A stretch of 64,000 nucleotides of DNA from Flavobacterium sedimenticola (GTDB taxonomy: Bacteria > Bacteroidota > Bacteroidia > Flavobacteriales > Flavobacteriaceae). The stretch spans positions 1-64,000 of the forward strand of contig NZ_JASGBP010000011.1 of assembly GCF_030053345.1 (NCBI RefSeq). Reading direction: 5' to 3'. The notes under the pieces were generated by a model that was not told the origin of the DNA, searched no databases, and worked only from the letters and a program-made list of their open reading frames with translations. The first letter of the stretch is position 1, and every line of letters starts with the position of its first letter. Position numbers and translations under genes: made by a program. Shown piece by piece: positions 1 to 8,970 of this stretch.

Positions 1-590
1 AATCCGAGACGGGATTTGAGTTTCAAAAACAATAATGCAATAGCATAAGCATCATCAGAAGCCGATGATTTCTCACTTAACGGGAGTTTGTAATGTTTAA
101 TCAAATCATCAATAGAAAATGATTTGCTGGTGATGTCCATCAATTTTTGATGCATGATTTCGATATCTAAGGCTTCATTTTTGAGCTTTCCGCAATCCAT
201 TTTTTCCAAAGCTTCATTAATCAGTTCGATATCAAAATGAATTCGGTGACCTACCAAAACCGCATTGCCGATATATTCCACTAATGATTGTACAGCTTGG
301 TACTCGGTTAATTTCGGGAGTTTACTTTCAATTAAAAACTCGTTAGACAAGCCATTATCATGTAAATATTTGTATTGCAAAATCACAGCTTCGAAATTAT
401 CGCCAATTTTAATCACATCATTAACGACACCAAGGGCGCCAAAAGAAAGTATAACATCTTTTTTAGGATTTAAACCGGTGGTTTCGGTACTTAAAATGAC
501 ATAGCGGTTGGATTTGGTCTCCAACTTAGACAGGTACGATTTCCAAAATTCGGGGTATTCCTTATTGATGTTTTTAATCCAATCGAGCAT
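1..590 (-). CDS. 3'-5' exonuclease-like (DEDD fold) protein, 3' end cut by the window edge
   Basis: The reading frame starts at the ATG at 590 and is still open at base 1, giving about 196 visible residues, so only the extreme C-terminus is missing. It has the layout of a DnaQ/PolC-type DEDD exonuclease: an ExoI region VILSTETTGL (residues 31-40), an ExoII region GHRIHFDIE (113-122) and an ExoIII region SSASDDAYA (about 175-183). In active enzymes ExoI reads DxE and ExoIII carries His or Tyr before the last Asp. Here the first Asp is Ser34 (E36 is kept) and the His position is Ser175, so exonuclease activity is doubtful. It begins one base after the stop of the upstream CBS/DUF294 gene, so the two are almost certainly co-transcribed. 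Fold assignment is secure; catalysis is not. Confidence 0.85.
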   Translation of the reverse strand, partial: MLDWIKNINKEYPEFWKSYLSKLETKSNRYVILSTETTGLNPKKDVILSFGALGVVNDVIKIGDNFEAVILQYKYLHDNGLSNEFLIESKLPKLTEYQAVQSLVEYIGNAVLVGHRIHFDIELINEALEKMDCGKLKNEALDIEIMHQKLMDITSKSFSIDDLIKHYKLPLSEKSSASDDAYAIALLFLKLKSRLG

Positions 591-591
591 A

Positions 592-2508
592 CTATGAAAA
601 TTGGGTTAATTGAAATTTATCTTTGATGAGTTCTTCTAACTCGCGCATCGGGTGTAAGGCATTTTTAAGTCGCTCTCGTTCCACTTTTGTCAATTCATCA
701 ATATTGATATAATCACCGGAGCTGTCATTTTTCAATCCTTCTAAGGTTCTGAATTTCGATAAAATTAGGAAAGCTTCGGCACAATTCAGGTATATTTCCG
801 AAAACTTGGGATCTACCAAGGCCAATTGCTTAAAGCGAAGATAGGTATTGTTGATGCCGCGCAGATTCAAGTTAATTGCAAACAATCGTGCACCATCCAC
901 TAACGGCATGATTCCTCTGCTTTTAATGTCGAATTTTCCTTTGTGTTCGCCTTCTTCCTCCAAATTAAACTTTTTAAAGAAGTTCAACGGCGGATTCTTA
1001 CGCAAGGCGTCGTTGCCTAAATAATCAAAGAAAAGGGCGTTGCTTTTTGCATTTTTGAATATCAAGTCGGAAATAGCATCTTCAATCTTAGTTTCCCCGA
1101 AAGCGGTTTCGTAATCAAAAAAGATACTGCTGATATCGTTTGATTTTTCACCGGGTGTCTTCATCCAATTGTTGTATTGCTTTATCCAGTCGGATAGCGA
1201 TTTACACCAAAGCATATTGCTGGCCATATGACCGTTAGGGCAGAACTGATATCCCACTTTTTCTAAAATAGCGGTAGTTCGTTTGGCTAATTTCAGAAAA
1301 TAATCTTTGACATCACGGTATTTTTCGGGTGCTACATCTTCAAAAATTAAAATACTGTCTTGGTCAGTTAACAAAAGTTGTTCTTTTCGACCCTGACTGC
1401 CAATACTCAACCAGGCAAAACGCGATGGAGGAGAACCCAAATCGAGTATCGCTAACTCGACTGAGCGCTTGATGATAGCCGTAATGATTTCACCTGTGAT
1501 ATTGTAAATGTGCGGCAAAGGCACATTCTTGGCTATTGAGGTTTGGATTAAGTCGGTTAGTTTTTCACGTACCGAACGTAATTCTTTAGGCGATAAAGAA
1601 CGCTTGATTTCTTTGATTAAAACTCCCGGATTATTCGCCTGTGCTACAATTAAATCGTGTTCCGAAATGACACCTTTAACTTCCGTTTTGTCTGAGCCGT
1701 CAACGGTGACACACAAGTGGCTCACATTGTGCTTGAGCAGGAGTAATTGTGCCTCGGCCACGGAAACATTTTCCGGAACTGTAATTACCGGAGCCGACAT
1801 GATTTTGTCCACTGTTGCGGTAATGGGAAAGCGGCCGTTGGCAATTTTAGTTCTGAAATCGGTATCGGTTACAATTCCGATAGGTTCATTTTGCGCTATA
1901 ACGATGGCGTTATCCAATAGGTTTTCGGTCATCCATTGTGCGGTATCTTTAACGGTGGTATTGGCGGCTATTTTGAGCGGTGTTTTATTGTAAGCTAAAT
2001 TTTGAAAATACTGAATTTCATTGGCTTGACTGTCGGTATACACAAAATCGGTAATTAATTTACCGCGGTTTTCTTTGTCAAACGGATTTCGCGTATTGGT
2101 GGCAAAACTTTCCAGTAAAAAGTCGAGCACCTGAGGATTTTGCGCCACAAACGGTTTGAAAACAGCAATAGGTATGGCGTATACAATACTGTCTTCGCGC
2201 GCTTTAGCGGTCATCATATAATTGTTTTTGGCAAAAAACGGACGTAAACCAAATACATCCCCGGCGTAACATTTGTTGAGTAAGGTTTCTTCGGCATCCG
2301 CCACAACGGTCAAATTAATGGCACCCGAAGCCACTACATAAAAGCTATCGTGCAGTTTATCATCAATTTGAAATAAAATTTTATGCTTATCCAAATTGAC
2401 AACGCCGATATTTTGAGTAACCTGAATTAATTCTTCATAAGTCAGATAATTAAACGGCGGATATTCTTTTAAAAAATTGGCAATATTTTCAGCGATCGAA
2501 TTACTCAT
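592..2508 (-). CDS. cNMP-binding / CBS / DUF294 nucleotidyltransferase-like protein
   Basis: This 638-residue cytoplasmic protein has four recognisable parts. A cyclic-nucleotide-binding-like beta-roll covers about residues 15-130, and a CBS pair covers about 170-295 (DNAIVIAQNEPIGIVTDTDFR, then VSHLCVTVDG). A DUF294 nucleotidyltransferase-like domain follows at about 310-450, with GSQGRKEQLL and the acidic TDQDSILIFE, and the DUF294 C-terminal domain runs to about 620. Proteins of this design are thought to bind adenine nucleotides and regulate or modify a partner; the substrate is unknown. The 1-base gap to the downstream exonuclease-like gene suggests a functional pair. The start is the first ATG, about 35 bases after a candidate -7 element. 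Domain calls are confident; function is open. Confidence 0.88.
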   Translation of the reverse strand: MSNSIAENIANFLKEYPPFNYLTYEELIQVTQNIGVVNLDKHKILFQIDDKLHDSFYVVASGAINLTVVADAEETLLNKCYAGDVFGLRPFFAKNNYMMTAKAREDSIVYAIPIAVFKPFVAQNPQVLDFLLESFATNTRNPFDKENRGKLITDFVYTDSQANEIQYFQNLAYNKTPLKIAANTTVKDTAQWMTENLLDNAIVIAQNEPIGIVTDTDFRTKIANGRFPITATVDKIMSAPVITVPENVSVAEAQLLLLKHNVSHLCVTVDGSDKTEVKGVISEHDLIVAQANNPGVLIKEIKRSLSPKELRSVREKLTDLIQTSIAKNVPLPHIYNITGEIITAIIKRSVELAILDLGSPPSRFAWLSIGSQGRKEQLLLTDQDSILIFEDVAPEKYRDVKDYFLKLAKRTTAILEKVGYQFCPNGHMASNMLWCKSLSDWIKQYNNWMKTPGEKSNDISSIFFDYETAFGETKIEDAISDLIFKNAKSNALFFDYLGNDALRKNPPLNFFKKFNLEEEGEHKGKFDIKSRGIMPLVDGARLFAINLNLRGINNTYLRFKQLALVDPKFSEIYLNCAEAFLILSKFRTLEGLKNDSSGDYINIDELTKVERERLKNALHPMRELEELIKDKFQLTQFS

Positions 2509-2545
2509 AATTTAGCTTAAGGATAAAATGATAATCTATCTTATG

Positions 2546-2571
2546 CAAAAATAACAAACTCACAACATCAA
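2546..2571 (-). promoter_or_regulatory. candidate promoter for the CBS/DUF294 gene
   Basis: On the minus strand TATTTTTG (2553-2546) matches the Bacteroidota -7 consensus TAnnTTTG, about 38 bases before the ATG. The nearest TTG (2571-2569) leaves a 15-base spacer, shorter than usual, so only the -7 element is convincing. Confidence 0.4.
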
Positions 2572-2753
2572 TAGGGCATTGTTAACAAGATTTGAAAACT
2601 AAAATTACCGTGTTGGTGCAGTTGGTTTTTAAAAATTCTATTTTACATAATATAAATTATAGTTTGATTTGTATGAAATTCAAAAATTAAAATTAAAAAT
2701 ATTTAAATAGTTTAAAAACAGTAATTTACGTGACATTATGTGAATTTATTATG

Positions 2754-4280
2754 TCACAAATTCAATTCGCGAAAGGTTTTGCCTATTACCAAACTCAATT
2801 TGTTTTTATAATCTTCAATAAGCCATTCGCGATAATTCTTGCTGGTTTTTCCCAAACAGCTCACAAATCGTTTTACACGACTTTCGATATCATCGGATAA
2901 TAATTTAGACAACATTCTGGCGCCGTTCAAATCTTTGGAATTTACCACACACATTAAAGCGTGTTGCTGAATTGATTTTTCGATGACTTCTTTGGCTCTG
3001 CGATTTTGTGCCATCACTTTTTTAAATTCTTCTTCAATATCCATAGTGACGTTGTCCGATTGCGAAAACATTTTTCGAACCGCCTCCGGCATGGTATATT
3101 TAAAATTCATTTCAATTTCGGCATCATCCCGTAAACTTTCCAAATACATTTCGGGTGCTTTAAATATGTGTTGCCAATCTACAGGATCATTCCACAAACC
3201 AAATCGCAAGGCATTGTTTCCCAAATCGATTACCGTAAACTCATCTTTGTGCGGTAATTTACGGGAACCGCGTCCAATCATTTGAAAATAAAGTGTTAAC
3301 GATTTCGTGGCCCGATTCAAAATAATGCTTTCTACAGTGGGTTCATCAAAACCGGTGGTCAAAATGCCAACAGAAGTTAAAATGGCATCGGGTGTTTTCT
3401 TAAACCATTGTAAAATTTCTTTACGATCCTCGGAAGACGTGGTGTTATCAAGGTGTTTGATGTCAAATCCGGCTTCTCTGAAAGTATCGTAAACGTATAA
3501 CGAAGTGTGAATTCCGTTATTAAAGATTAAGGTTTTTTTACCCAATGATCTTTCGGTATATGCGTGCAATAATTTTTCCTGCATCACCATATTCATATAC
3601 AAATCATCGGACGATTTTACGGTATAATCCCCGTTGATACCCACTTTTAAAGACGTTAACCCTACGTCGTAACTATATGTAGTCGCTTTGGCCAAAAAGC
3701 CTTTGTCGATAAGCGATTGGATGGTATCACCCACAATGAGTTCATCATAATTTTGATGCATCGGCAGTTTGATGTTTGAACTCAACGGTGTGGCCGTTAC
3801 GCCCAAAATAAAAGACTTTTTAAACTGGCTGAAGAGTTTTCGGAACGAGTTGTAATGGGCTTCGTCAATAATGACTAAGCCTACATTATCAATGAGTAAC
3901 TTTTCATCATTTAACCTGTTTTTTAAGGTTTCCACCATTGCCACAAAGCAAGAATATTCGTCTTGATCGGGTAAATCCTTAATATTGCTGTTGATGATTT
4001 TATTTTTAACATCAAAGCCTTTGAGCATCTTAGAGGTTTGTTTGCACAACTCAATACGATGTGTTAACACCACTACTTTTTTATTGTGCTTGGAGAGATA
4101 ACGACGTACGATTTCTGAAAAAATGACTGTTTTTCCACCACCGGTCGGCAATTGATACAACAAGTGATAATCGCTTGGTGCATTGTCTAATCGCTCAAAA
4201 ATTTTGTCAATATCGCCCTTTTGGTAACCGTAAAGTTCCTTTTTTTCTTCGGTTTCAACATGAAATTCTTTGTGCGACAT
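2754..4280 (-). CDS. DEAD/DEAH-box (superfamily 2) helicase
   Basis: This 508-residue protein has a complete superfamily 2 helicase core. It shows Walker A LPTGGGKT (about 44-51), Walker B/motif II DEAH (139-142), motif III-like TAT (162-164) and motif VI QMIGRGSR (333-340). The layout resembles the helicase part of type I restriction R subunits and of SSL2/RAD25-like proteins. No nuclease or methyltransferase domain is visible, and no restriction or defence genes lie next to it. The C-terminal 130 residues are helical and charged with no motif I recognise. It probably acts on DNA or RNA as a stand-alone ATPase. It has its own promoter candidate (4332-4300) and is followed by an AT-rich gap. 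Confidence 0.9.
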   Translation of the reverse strand: MSHKEFHVETEEKKELYGYQKGDIDKIFERLDNAPSDYHLLYQLPTGGGKTVIFSEIVRRYLSKHNKKVVVLTHRIELCKQTSKMLKGFDVKNKIINSNIKDLPDQDEYSCFVAMVETLKNRLNDEKLLIDNVGLVIIDEAHYNSFRKLFSQFKKSFILGVTATPLSSNIKLPMHQNYDELIVGDTIQSLIDKGFLAKATTYSYDVGLTSLKVGINGDYTVKSSDDLYMNMVMQEKLLHAYTERSLGKKTLIFNNGIHTSLYVYDTFREAGFDIKHLDNTTSSEDRKEILQWFKKTPDAILTSVGILTTGFDEPTVESIILNRATKSLTLYFQMIGRGSRKLPHKDEFTVIDLGNNALRFGLWNDPVDWQHIFKAPEMYLESLRDDAEIEMNFKYTMPEAVRKMFSQSDNVTMDIEEEFKKVMAQNRRAKEVIEKSIQQHALMCVVNSKDLNGARMLSKLLSDDIESRVKRFVSCLGKTSKNYREWLIEDYKNKLSLVIGKTFRELNL

Positions 4281-4299
4281 GGCAATTAGTACAATTTTG

Positions 4300-4332
4300 C
4301 AAAAGTACAGCTAAAAACGAGTTATTCGGCAA
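4300..4332 (-). promoter_or_regulatory. promoter of the helicase gene
   Basis: The minus strand carries TTG (4332-4330), a 22-base spacer and TACTTTTG (4307-4300), fitting the Bacteroidota primary-sigma consensus. It ends about 20 bases before the ATG at 4280. Confidence 0.6.
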
Positions 4333-4356
4333 TTAATTTTTTCAAATAACGAAAAT

Positions 4357-4872
4357 TTAATACAACCCTTTTTCTATGACGGTGGTAAAGTCGTATCGAT
4401 TGGGCCATTGCTGTGTTTGCACTTTTTCATTTACACTTATAATCCGATTTTTAAAGTCGGCTACCATCCCGTTTTCGACACAAAATCGGATGACTTGAGA
4501 AAATGAGGAAAGCATACTGCTGTAAAACGACGCTGGCTTTATGGTTTTTTCAGAAGAATAGGCCAACGCGATTTCTAAAGTATACAACATTACATCGGCC
4601 GTGATGTATGGGTCTACTCCTATAGTGATAAAGTGTTTGATGAACTTTTGTGCCACCGAACGACGCATTTTGGCTCTCTTATTCGTCGTCGGAAAATATT
4701 CATTAGAAATTTTAACCTTAGCTTCTCGCAACAGCTTGTCTTCATTGGGATTGAACGCGAAATCATAAAATGTTTTGACGTTGCTGAATTTATCGTACAA
4801 CTCCACAATCTGGGTTTCGAGTTGTGCCTTAGAAAGCGTACCCAAGTATTTTTTTAAATCTCTTTTACTCAT
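4357..4872 (-). CDS. DUF6155 family protein
   Basis: This is a 171-residue soluble, mostly helical, basic protein that starts MSKRDLKKYLGTLSK. The central stretch KMRRSVAQKFIKHFITIGVD and the overall pattern match my memory of the Bacteroidota DUF6155 family, whose function is not known. No signal peptide, membrane segment or catalytic motif is visible. The minus strand shows a -7-like TACTTTTG (4884-4877) immediately upstream of the ATG but no clear TTG at the right distance. It is divergent from the DUF3817 gene and lies 76 bases upstream of the helicase gene on the same strand. Confidence 0.75.
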   Translation of the reverse strand: MSKRDLKKYLGTLSKAQLETQIVELYDKFSNVKTFYDFAFNPNEDKLLREAKVKISNEYFPTTNKRAKMRRSVAQKFIKHFITIGVDPYITADVMLYTLEIALAYSSEKTIKPASFYSSMLSSFSQVIRFCVENGMVADFKNRIISVNEKVQTQQWPNRYDFTTVIEKGLY

Positions 4873-4942
4873 GTAACAAAAGTAATTTCTTTTTCGCCAT
4901 TGTGGTTGTTATTACTTAATTTTGCCGGTAAATAAAAAAACT

Positions 4943-5227
4943 ATGACAAAGCTTTTTAAATTCATTGCCATTGCCGAAGGCATATCCTATTTAGTGTTGT
5001 TTTTTAATATGTTGGTGATAAAACCCAACCATATGGAACTCTATAAAACACTACTATTTCCAATTGGGATGGCCCACGGCTTATTGTTTATAGGTTATGT
5101 GTTGATGGCCATTATGATTAAAAACGAGCAGCAGTGGAATTTTAAAGAATTTGTTATGGTGCAATTGGCTTCCCTCCTGCCGTTCGCTACCTTTTATGTC
5201 GAAAAAAAGTATGTGAGAAATGCATAA
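4943..5227 (+). CDS. DUF3817 small integral membrane protein
   Basis: This 94-residue protein has three hydrophobic segments (about 5-25, 33-58 and 68-88). It shows the pattern FKFIAIAEGISYLVLFFNML and the histidine/glycine segment GMAHGLLFIGYV, typical of DUF3817 membrane proteins. An in-frame TTG at 4922 would add seven residues. It is rejected as the start because it overlaps a -7-like TAATTTTG at 4917-4924 and because the family begins near MTKLFKFIAI. The gene overlaps the next one (YbdG-like channel) by 8 bases, indicating translational coupling. The family function is unknown. Confidence 0.85.
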   Translation: MTKLFKFIAIAEGISYLVLFFNMLVIKPNHMELYKTLLFPIGMAHGLLFIGYVLMAIMIKNEQQWNFKEFVMVQLASLLPFATFYVEKKYVRNA

Positions 5228-6479
5228 AATAGCAGAAAAAATATTCGGTTGGAGCTATCCGATGTTCAAAAACTGGGATTGGGGCGAAACCCTTTCCTCC
5301 TATTTGAGTCTGGCCATTAATATTGCAGTATTGGCTTTTATCTCCTACCTGATTTTTCTGGTATTCAAATACGTTTTGGTCAGAAGTATGATTATTTTGG
5401 CCCGAAGAACCAAAACTCGTTTCGATGATTTATTGGTTTCCAACAAAACCGCCAAGTACATCGCGCATCTGATTCCTCTATTGTTCATTTACAAATCGGT
5501 GCCCATTATCTTGGAGAATTTTGTGTATTGGGAAGGTATTTTTGGCAAACTGGTTGGCATTTACATCGTTTTACTCAGTTTATGGATTATTAAAACGGTG
5601 TTGAATGCATTCCGTGATCATTTAAAATCCAATCCGTCTTACAGCGATAAACCCATTGACAGTTACATTCAGGTTATTATGATTGTCCTGTGGATTTTTG
5701 GGTTTATTGTTATTGTTTCCAAAATATTTGACATCAGTACCAATGCTATGTTGGGAACATTCGGAGCCGTTTCGGCCATTATTATTCTGATTTTCAGAGA
5801 TACGATTTTAGGTTTTGTGGCCAGTGTACAAGTGTCGTTAAACGATATGGTGCGCATTGGCGATTGGATTACCTTTGATAAATTCGGTGCCGATGGTGAT
5901 GTGATTGAAATCAATTTGGCTACGGTAAAAGTTAGAAATTTTGACAATACCACCACAACTATTCCCACGTATAGCTTGATTTCCGATTCGTTTCGAAATT
6001 GGCGCGGCATGCTCAACTCCAGCGGTCGACGCATTAAACGTCACATTTTGATTAAAGCCCACAGTATTCGTTTTTTGGATGAAAAAGATTTGGAAAAAAT
6101 GAGACAAATACAATTGGTTACCCAATACATCGAACACCGTCAGAGTGAGATTGACAAGTTTAATGCCCATCGCCAAATTGATAAGACCTTATTGATTAAC
6201 GGCAGAAACATGACCAATTTCGGTTTGTTTCGAAAATACATTACGCAGTATTTGAGTCAGTATCCCGGATTAAACAAAGACATGATTTTACTGTGTCGTC
6301 AATTGCAACCTACGCCACATGGTATCCCGTTGGAGATTTATGCTTTTTCAAACGACAAACGATTTGAAAATTACGAATACATTATGGCCGATATTTTCGA
6401 TCACATTTTTGCCGCGATACCGTATTTTGACCTTCAAATTTATGAGATGCCTTCCGGTAAAAGCGATTTTGTCGATTAA
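5220..6479 (+). CDS. mechanosensitive ion channel, YbdG/MscM-type
   Basis: This 419-residue inner-membrane protein belongs to the MscS superfamily. Five hydrophobic segments precede the pore-lining helix and beta domain (about 170-265), where MLGTFGAVSAIIILIFRDTI and the following GDWITFDKFGADGDVIEI can be read. A long cytoplasmic C-terminal part contains the insertion typical of the miniconductance channel YbdG (about 415 residues in E. coli). Its role is release of solutes on osmotic downshock. It overlaps the DUF3817 gene upstream by 8 bases. Its stop overlaps the stop of the convergent thioesterase gene by 4 bases, leaving no room for a terminator between them. Confidence 0.9.
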   Translation: MHKIAEKIFGWSYPMFKNWDWGETLSSYLSLAINIAVLAFISYLIFLVFKYVLVRSMIILARRTKTRFDDLLVSNKTAKYIAHLIPLLFIYKSVPIILENFVYWEGIFGKLVGIYIVLLSLWIIKTVLNAFRDHLKSNPSYSDKPIDSYIQVIMIVLWIFGFIVIVSKIFDISTNAMLGTFGAVSAIIILIFRDTILGFVASVQVSLNDMVRIGDWITFDKFGADGDVIEINLATVKVRNFDNTTTTIPTYSLISDSFRNWRGMLNSSGRRIKRHILIKAHSIRFLDEKDLEKMRQIQLVTQYIEHRQSEIDKFNAHRQIDKTLLINGRNMTNFGLFRKYITQYLSQYPGLNKDMILLCRQLQPTPHGIPLEIYAFSNDKRFENYEYIMADIFDHIFAAIPYFDLQIYEMPSGKSDFVD

Positions 6480-6865
6480 TCGCCCAATCGGTCTTTAATA
6501 TATTCTATTTGCGTTTTTCCGTGAGGTTTCGGTTTGCCGTCTTCTCCTAAACTCACCATAGTAATGGTGTCAATCGAAATAATCGTATCCCGTGTCATCA
6601 TGTTTCGCACTTCGCAAGTTAATGTGATTGATGTTTTGCCAAACCGAACGACATCAATACCAATTTCAACAATATCGCCTTGACGGGCCGAACTTTTGAA
6701 ATTGATTTCCGACATGTGCTTGGTTACAATTTTCGGGTTTTCCAATTGAATAATCGAATAAAGTGCTAATTCTTCGTCAATCCAAGCCAACAAACGCCCG
6801 CCAAACAAGGTGTGGTTCGGATTTAAGTCTTCGGGCTTAACCCATTTTCTGGTGTGAAATCTCAT
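6476..6865 (-). CDS. acyl-CoA thioesterase (hotdog fold)
   Basis: This 129-residue single-hotdog protein contains the 4HBT/YciA-like motif HTLFGGRLLAWIDEELALYS (about 19-38). The Asp after LLAWI is at the usual catalytic position, and MVSLGEDGKPKPHG near the end is typical of YciA-type short thioesterases. It should hydrolyse acyl-CoA in the cytoplasm; the preferred chain length cannot be read. The gene is convergent with the YbdG-like channel, sharing 4 bases at the stop codons. TACTTTTG (minus, 6886-6879) just upstream resembles a -7 element without a clear TTG partner. Confidence 0.88.
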   Translation of the reverse strand: MRFHTRKWVKPEDLNPNHTLFGGRLLAWIDEELALYSIIQLENPKIVTKHMSEINFKSSARQGDIVEIGIDVVRFGKTSITLTCEVRNMMTRDTIISIDTITMVSLGEDGKPKPHGKTQIEYIKDRLGD

Positions 6866-6989
6866 TGTTATTTTTTAACAAAAGTACACATTTGTAAAAT
6901 CCGGTTCGGTAAATTGACAAATCATTAACCGAAATCGATTTCAGAGTTATGTACCTATTATATCCTCGAGTAGTTAATAAGTAAAAAAG

Positions 6990-7019
6990 TTGATTATTAA
7001 TTGTAAACAATTATATTTG
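6990..7019 (+). promoter_or_regulatory. promoter of the OmpA-family gene
   Basis: TTG (6990-6992), a 19-base spacer and TATATTTG (7012-7019) form a full match to the TTG-N17-23-TAnnTTTG consensus of Flavobacterium, about 45 bases before the ATG at 7064. Confidence 0.75.
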
Positions 7020-7063
7020 CAATAGTAACCCGCTAATTTTAAACAAATACAAAGTACATCCAC

Positions 7064-8356
7064 ATGAAAAAAAGCCTACTTATTGTAATTTCTTTTTTTA
7101 CATTTTCTGCCGTTTCCGCACAAACCGTTGTTGATACAACCGGTATCGTGGGAGACAGTTATAACAGATGGTCAATCGAATTGGCGGTTGGTCAGGCAAA
7201 AGGGATAAAGCCTTATGCTGACGGTTATTTTTCGAATGATCCTAACAAGTTTTTGGGTCGTGTTCAAGTCAATAGTTTTGGTATCGGAGCGCGATACATG
7301 ATGAGTCCTAAATTTGGTCTTAAATTAGACTTTAGTTACGACAAGTTCAACAACCAATCCGGAAGCGGTAGTTTACCTTTTGAAACCTACCAATACCGAA
7401 TGGGATTTCAAGGCGTTATCAATGCTATCCGATTGTTTAATATTGAAGAAGCTGCCGGACGCTTTGGTTTGTTGTTGCATGGTGGTTTGCAATTAAGCAG
7501 AATGCACTCTGATGTAGTGGATAAAGACGAAATGAACGGTGGTTTAATCGTAGGTTTTACACCTCAGTTCCGACTGACAAAATCCTTATCCGTGAATGCA
7601 GACATCAGTATGTTAAATAGTTTCAGACAACATTTAAACTGGGATGGTTCGTATTCCGACCCTTCTAATAATTTGTCCGGACAGATGATTGTAACAACTT
7701 TAGGATTGTCGTATTCTTTCGGAAACGAAAAAATACACGGGGATTGGGCAATTATTCAAGATAAAAAAGACAAAGAGATAGACGAATTGAACAATCGTAT
7801 TGGTGAGATTGAAACTTTAATGAATGATGCTGATAAAGACGGGGTTCCGGATTACTTAGATGTTGAAAACAATTCTATTGCGGGTGTAGCTGTTGATACG
7901 AAAGGTAGAATGGTGGATAAAAACACCAACGGCGTTCCTGATGAATTGGAAAAATATGTGGACAGTTCCATTACCAATAACAATAACACTACCTTGTCGA
8001 AAGGAATGCTAGAGCAGCTTATCAACGAAGGATATATTGCCGTTCACTTTGACAAAAATGTATCGCAGCCAAGCCCGGCTTCAGCCGATAATATTGGATT
8101 TATCTTGAATTACTTGAGAAACAATCCATCCAAATCGATTGAGATTTCCGGTTATGCGGATGAAGTAGGAAATAGTGCTAAAAATGAAAAATTGGCTGCT
8201 ACCAGAGCCGAAAATGTTAAGGCCATCTTGGTAAAAGCCGGAATCAGCCCTTCTCGTTTAGTAGCTAAAGGAGCCGGTATTGACAGCTCTGTCGATAAAA
8301 ATTCGGAGTACGCCCGACGCCTAGTTCGTAAAGCGGTCTTTAAGATTACTAATTAA
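7064..8356 (+). CDS. OmpA-family outer membrane protein
   Basis: This 430-residue secreted protein has a signal peptide (about 1-19, ending VSAQ). An N-terminal beta-barrel (about 30-225) with alternating aromatic strands is followed by a short coiled segment rich in D/E/K. Next comes a calcium-binding-like DADKDGVPDYLDVENN stretch (about 265-280), and then a C-terminal OmpA peptidoglycan-binding domain (about 315-428). The latter includes the motif EISGYADEVGNSAKNEKLAATRAENV. It anchors the outer membrane to the cell wall and is usually an abundant protein in flavobacteria. A strong consensus promoter precedes it and a clear hairpin terminator follows, so it is monocistronic. Confidence 0.93.
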   Translation: MKKSLLIVISFFTFSAVSAQTVVDTTGIVGDSYNRWSIELAVGQAKGIKPYADGYFSNDPNKFLGRVQVNSFGIGARYMMSPKFGLKLDFSYDKFNNQSGSGSLPFETYQYRMGFQGVINAIRLFNIEEAAGRFGLLLHGGLQLSRMHSDVVDKDEMNGGLIVGFTPQFRLTKSLSVNADISMLNSFRQHLNWDGSYSDPSNNLSGQMIVTTLGLSYSFGNEKIHGDWAIIQDKKDKEIDELNNRIGEIETLMNDADKDGVPDYLDVENNSIAGVAVDTKGRMVDKNTNGVPDELEKYVDSSITNNNNTTLSKGMLEQLINEGYIAVHFDKNVSQPSPASADNIGFILNYLRNNPSKSIEISGYADEVGNSAKNEKLAATRAENVKAILVKAGISPSRLVAKGAGIDSSVDKNSEYARRLVRKAVFKITN

Positions 8357-8382
8357 CAATTAATTATTAATAACTATAAATT

Positions 8383-8411
8383 AACCTCTGTTTTACCGCA
8401 GAGGTTTTTTT
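8383..8411 (+). terminator. terminator of the OmpA-family gene
   Basis: AACCTCTG (8383-8390) pairs with CAGAGGTT (8399-8406) around an 8-base loop and runs into a T tract. It begins 26 bases after the OmpA stop codon. Confidence 0.85.
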
Positions 8412-8429
8412 ATAACTTTAAAAGAAAAA

Positions 8430-8822
8430 ATGGAAGCCAGAGACAACAATGTCCTTGAGTTAAGAGGGGAACCTTTCGGGACAATCAGCGTTCAATCATC
8501 GGTAGAAGAAGTTTTTCAAAATAAAACCCTACGCCCTATTCTAAAACTACAAAACGATTTATTCATTCAAGTATTTATCAATTATGCTGTAAAGCAAAAA
8601 AATGTTTTCTTCTCGCTAACCCCCGAAAAGAAAATGGCGTATATTGAAAATGTGATTCAACGCGATATCAAATTCAGAAACTCATTAAAGGGAATGGTCA
8701 TCGCTTTCTTTACCTTAGAGGAATATGCCGAGTATATCCAAAACTCTTCAAACCTTAATAAGCGTATGATGCATATGCTTATCGAAAGATTAAAAAGCCA
8801 AATACAACTTATAGAAGTGTAA
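8430..8822 (+). CDS. conserved hypothetical protein
   Basis: This 130-residue soluble protein has no signal peptide or membrane segment and is predicted mostly helical. It begins MEARDNNVLELRGEPFG and contains KKMAYIENVIQRDIKFRNSL. I recall flavobacterial relatives sometimes carrying the label glyoxalase, but I see no glyoxalase metal ligands or fold signature, so that name should not be trusted. The gene stands alone between the OmpA terminator and a minus-strand gene. The ATG at 8430 is only 18 bases past the OmpA terminator, so it may be read partly by read-through or have a promoter overlapping the hairpin. Confidence 0.75.
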   Translation: MEARDNNVLELRGEPFGTISVQSSVEEVFQNKTLRPILKLQNDLFIQVFINYAVKQKNVFFSLTPEKKMAYIENVIQRDIKFRNSLKGMVIAFFTLEEYAEYIQNSSNLNKRMMHMLIERLKSQIQLIEV

Positions 8823-8917
8823 TAGCATCATAATTCTTGAAAAAGCGCTTGATTAGTTTATCACTTGTGATTTCGGGCAGTTTTGTTATCATTAATTTAT
8901 ACTTATTGCCTTAAAAT

Positions 8918-8949
8918 AAAAAAACCTAACAGTTTGTGCTGTTAGGTTT
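8918..8949 (-). terminator. terminator of the small membrane protein gene
   Basis: AAACCTAACAG (8922-8932) pairs perfectly with CTGTTAGGTTT (8939-8949) around a 6-base loop. On the minus strand it is followed by a T-rich tract, so it serves the gene ending at 8971. Confidence 0.85.
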
Positions 8950-8970
8950 GTGTCCTTTGATTATTTGGAA

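Noticed and set aside
2754..4280. Helicase as part of a restriction or defence system
   Set aside because: No nuclease, methyltransferase or specificity gene adjoins it; neighbours are housekeeping or unknown genes.
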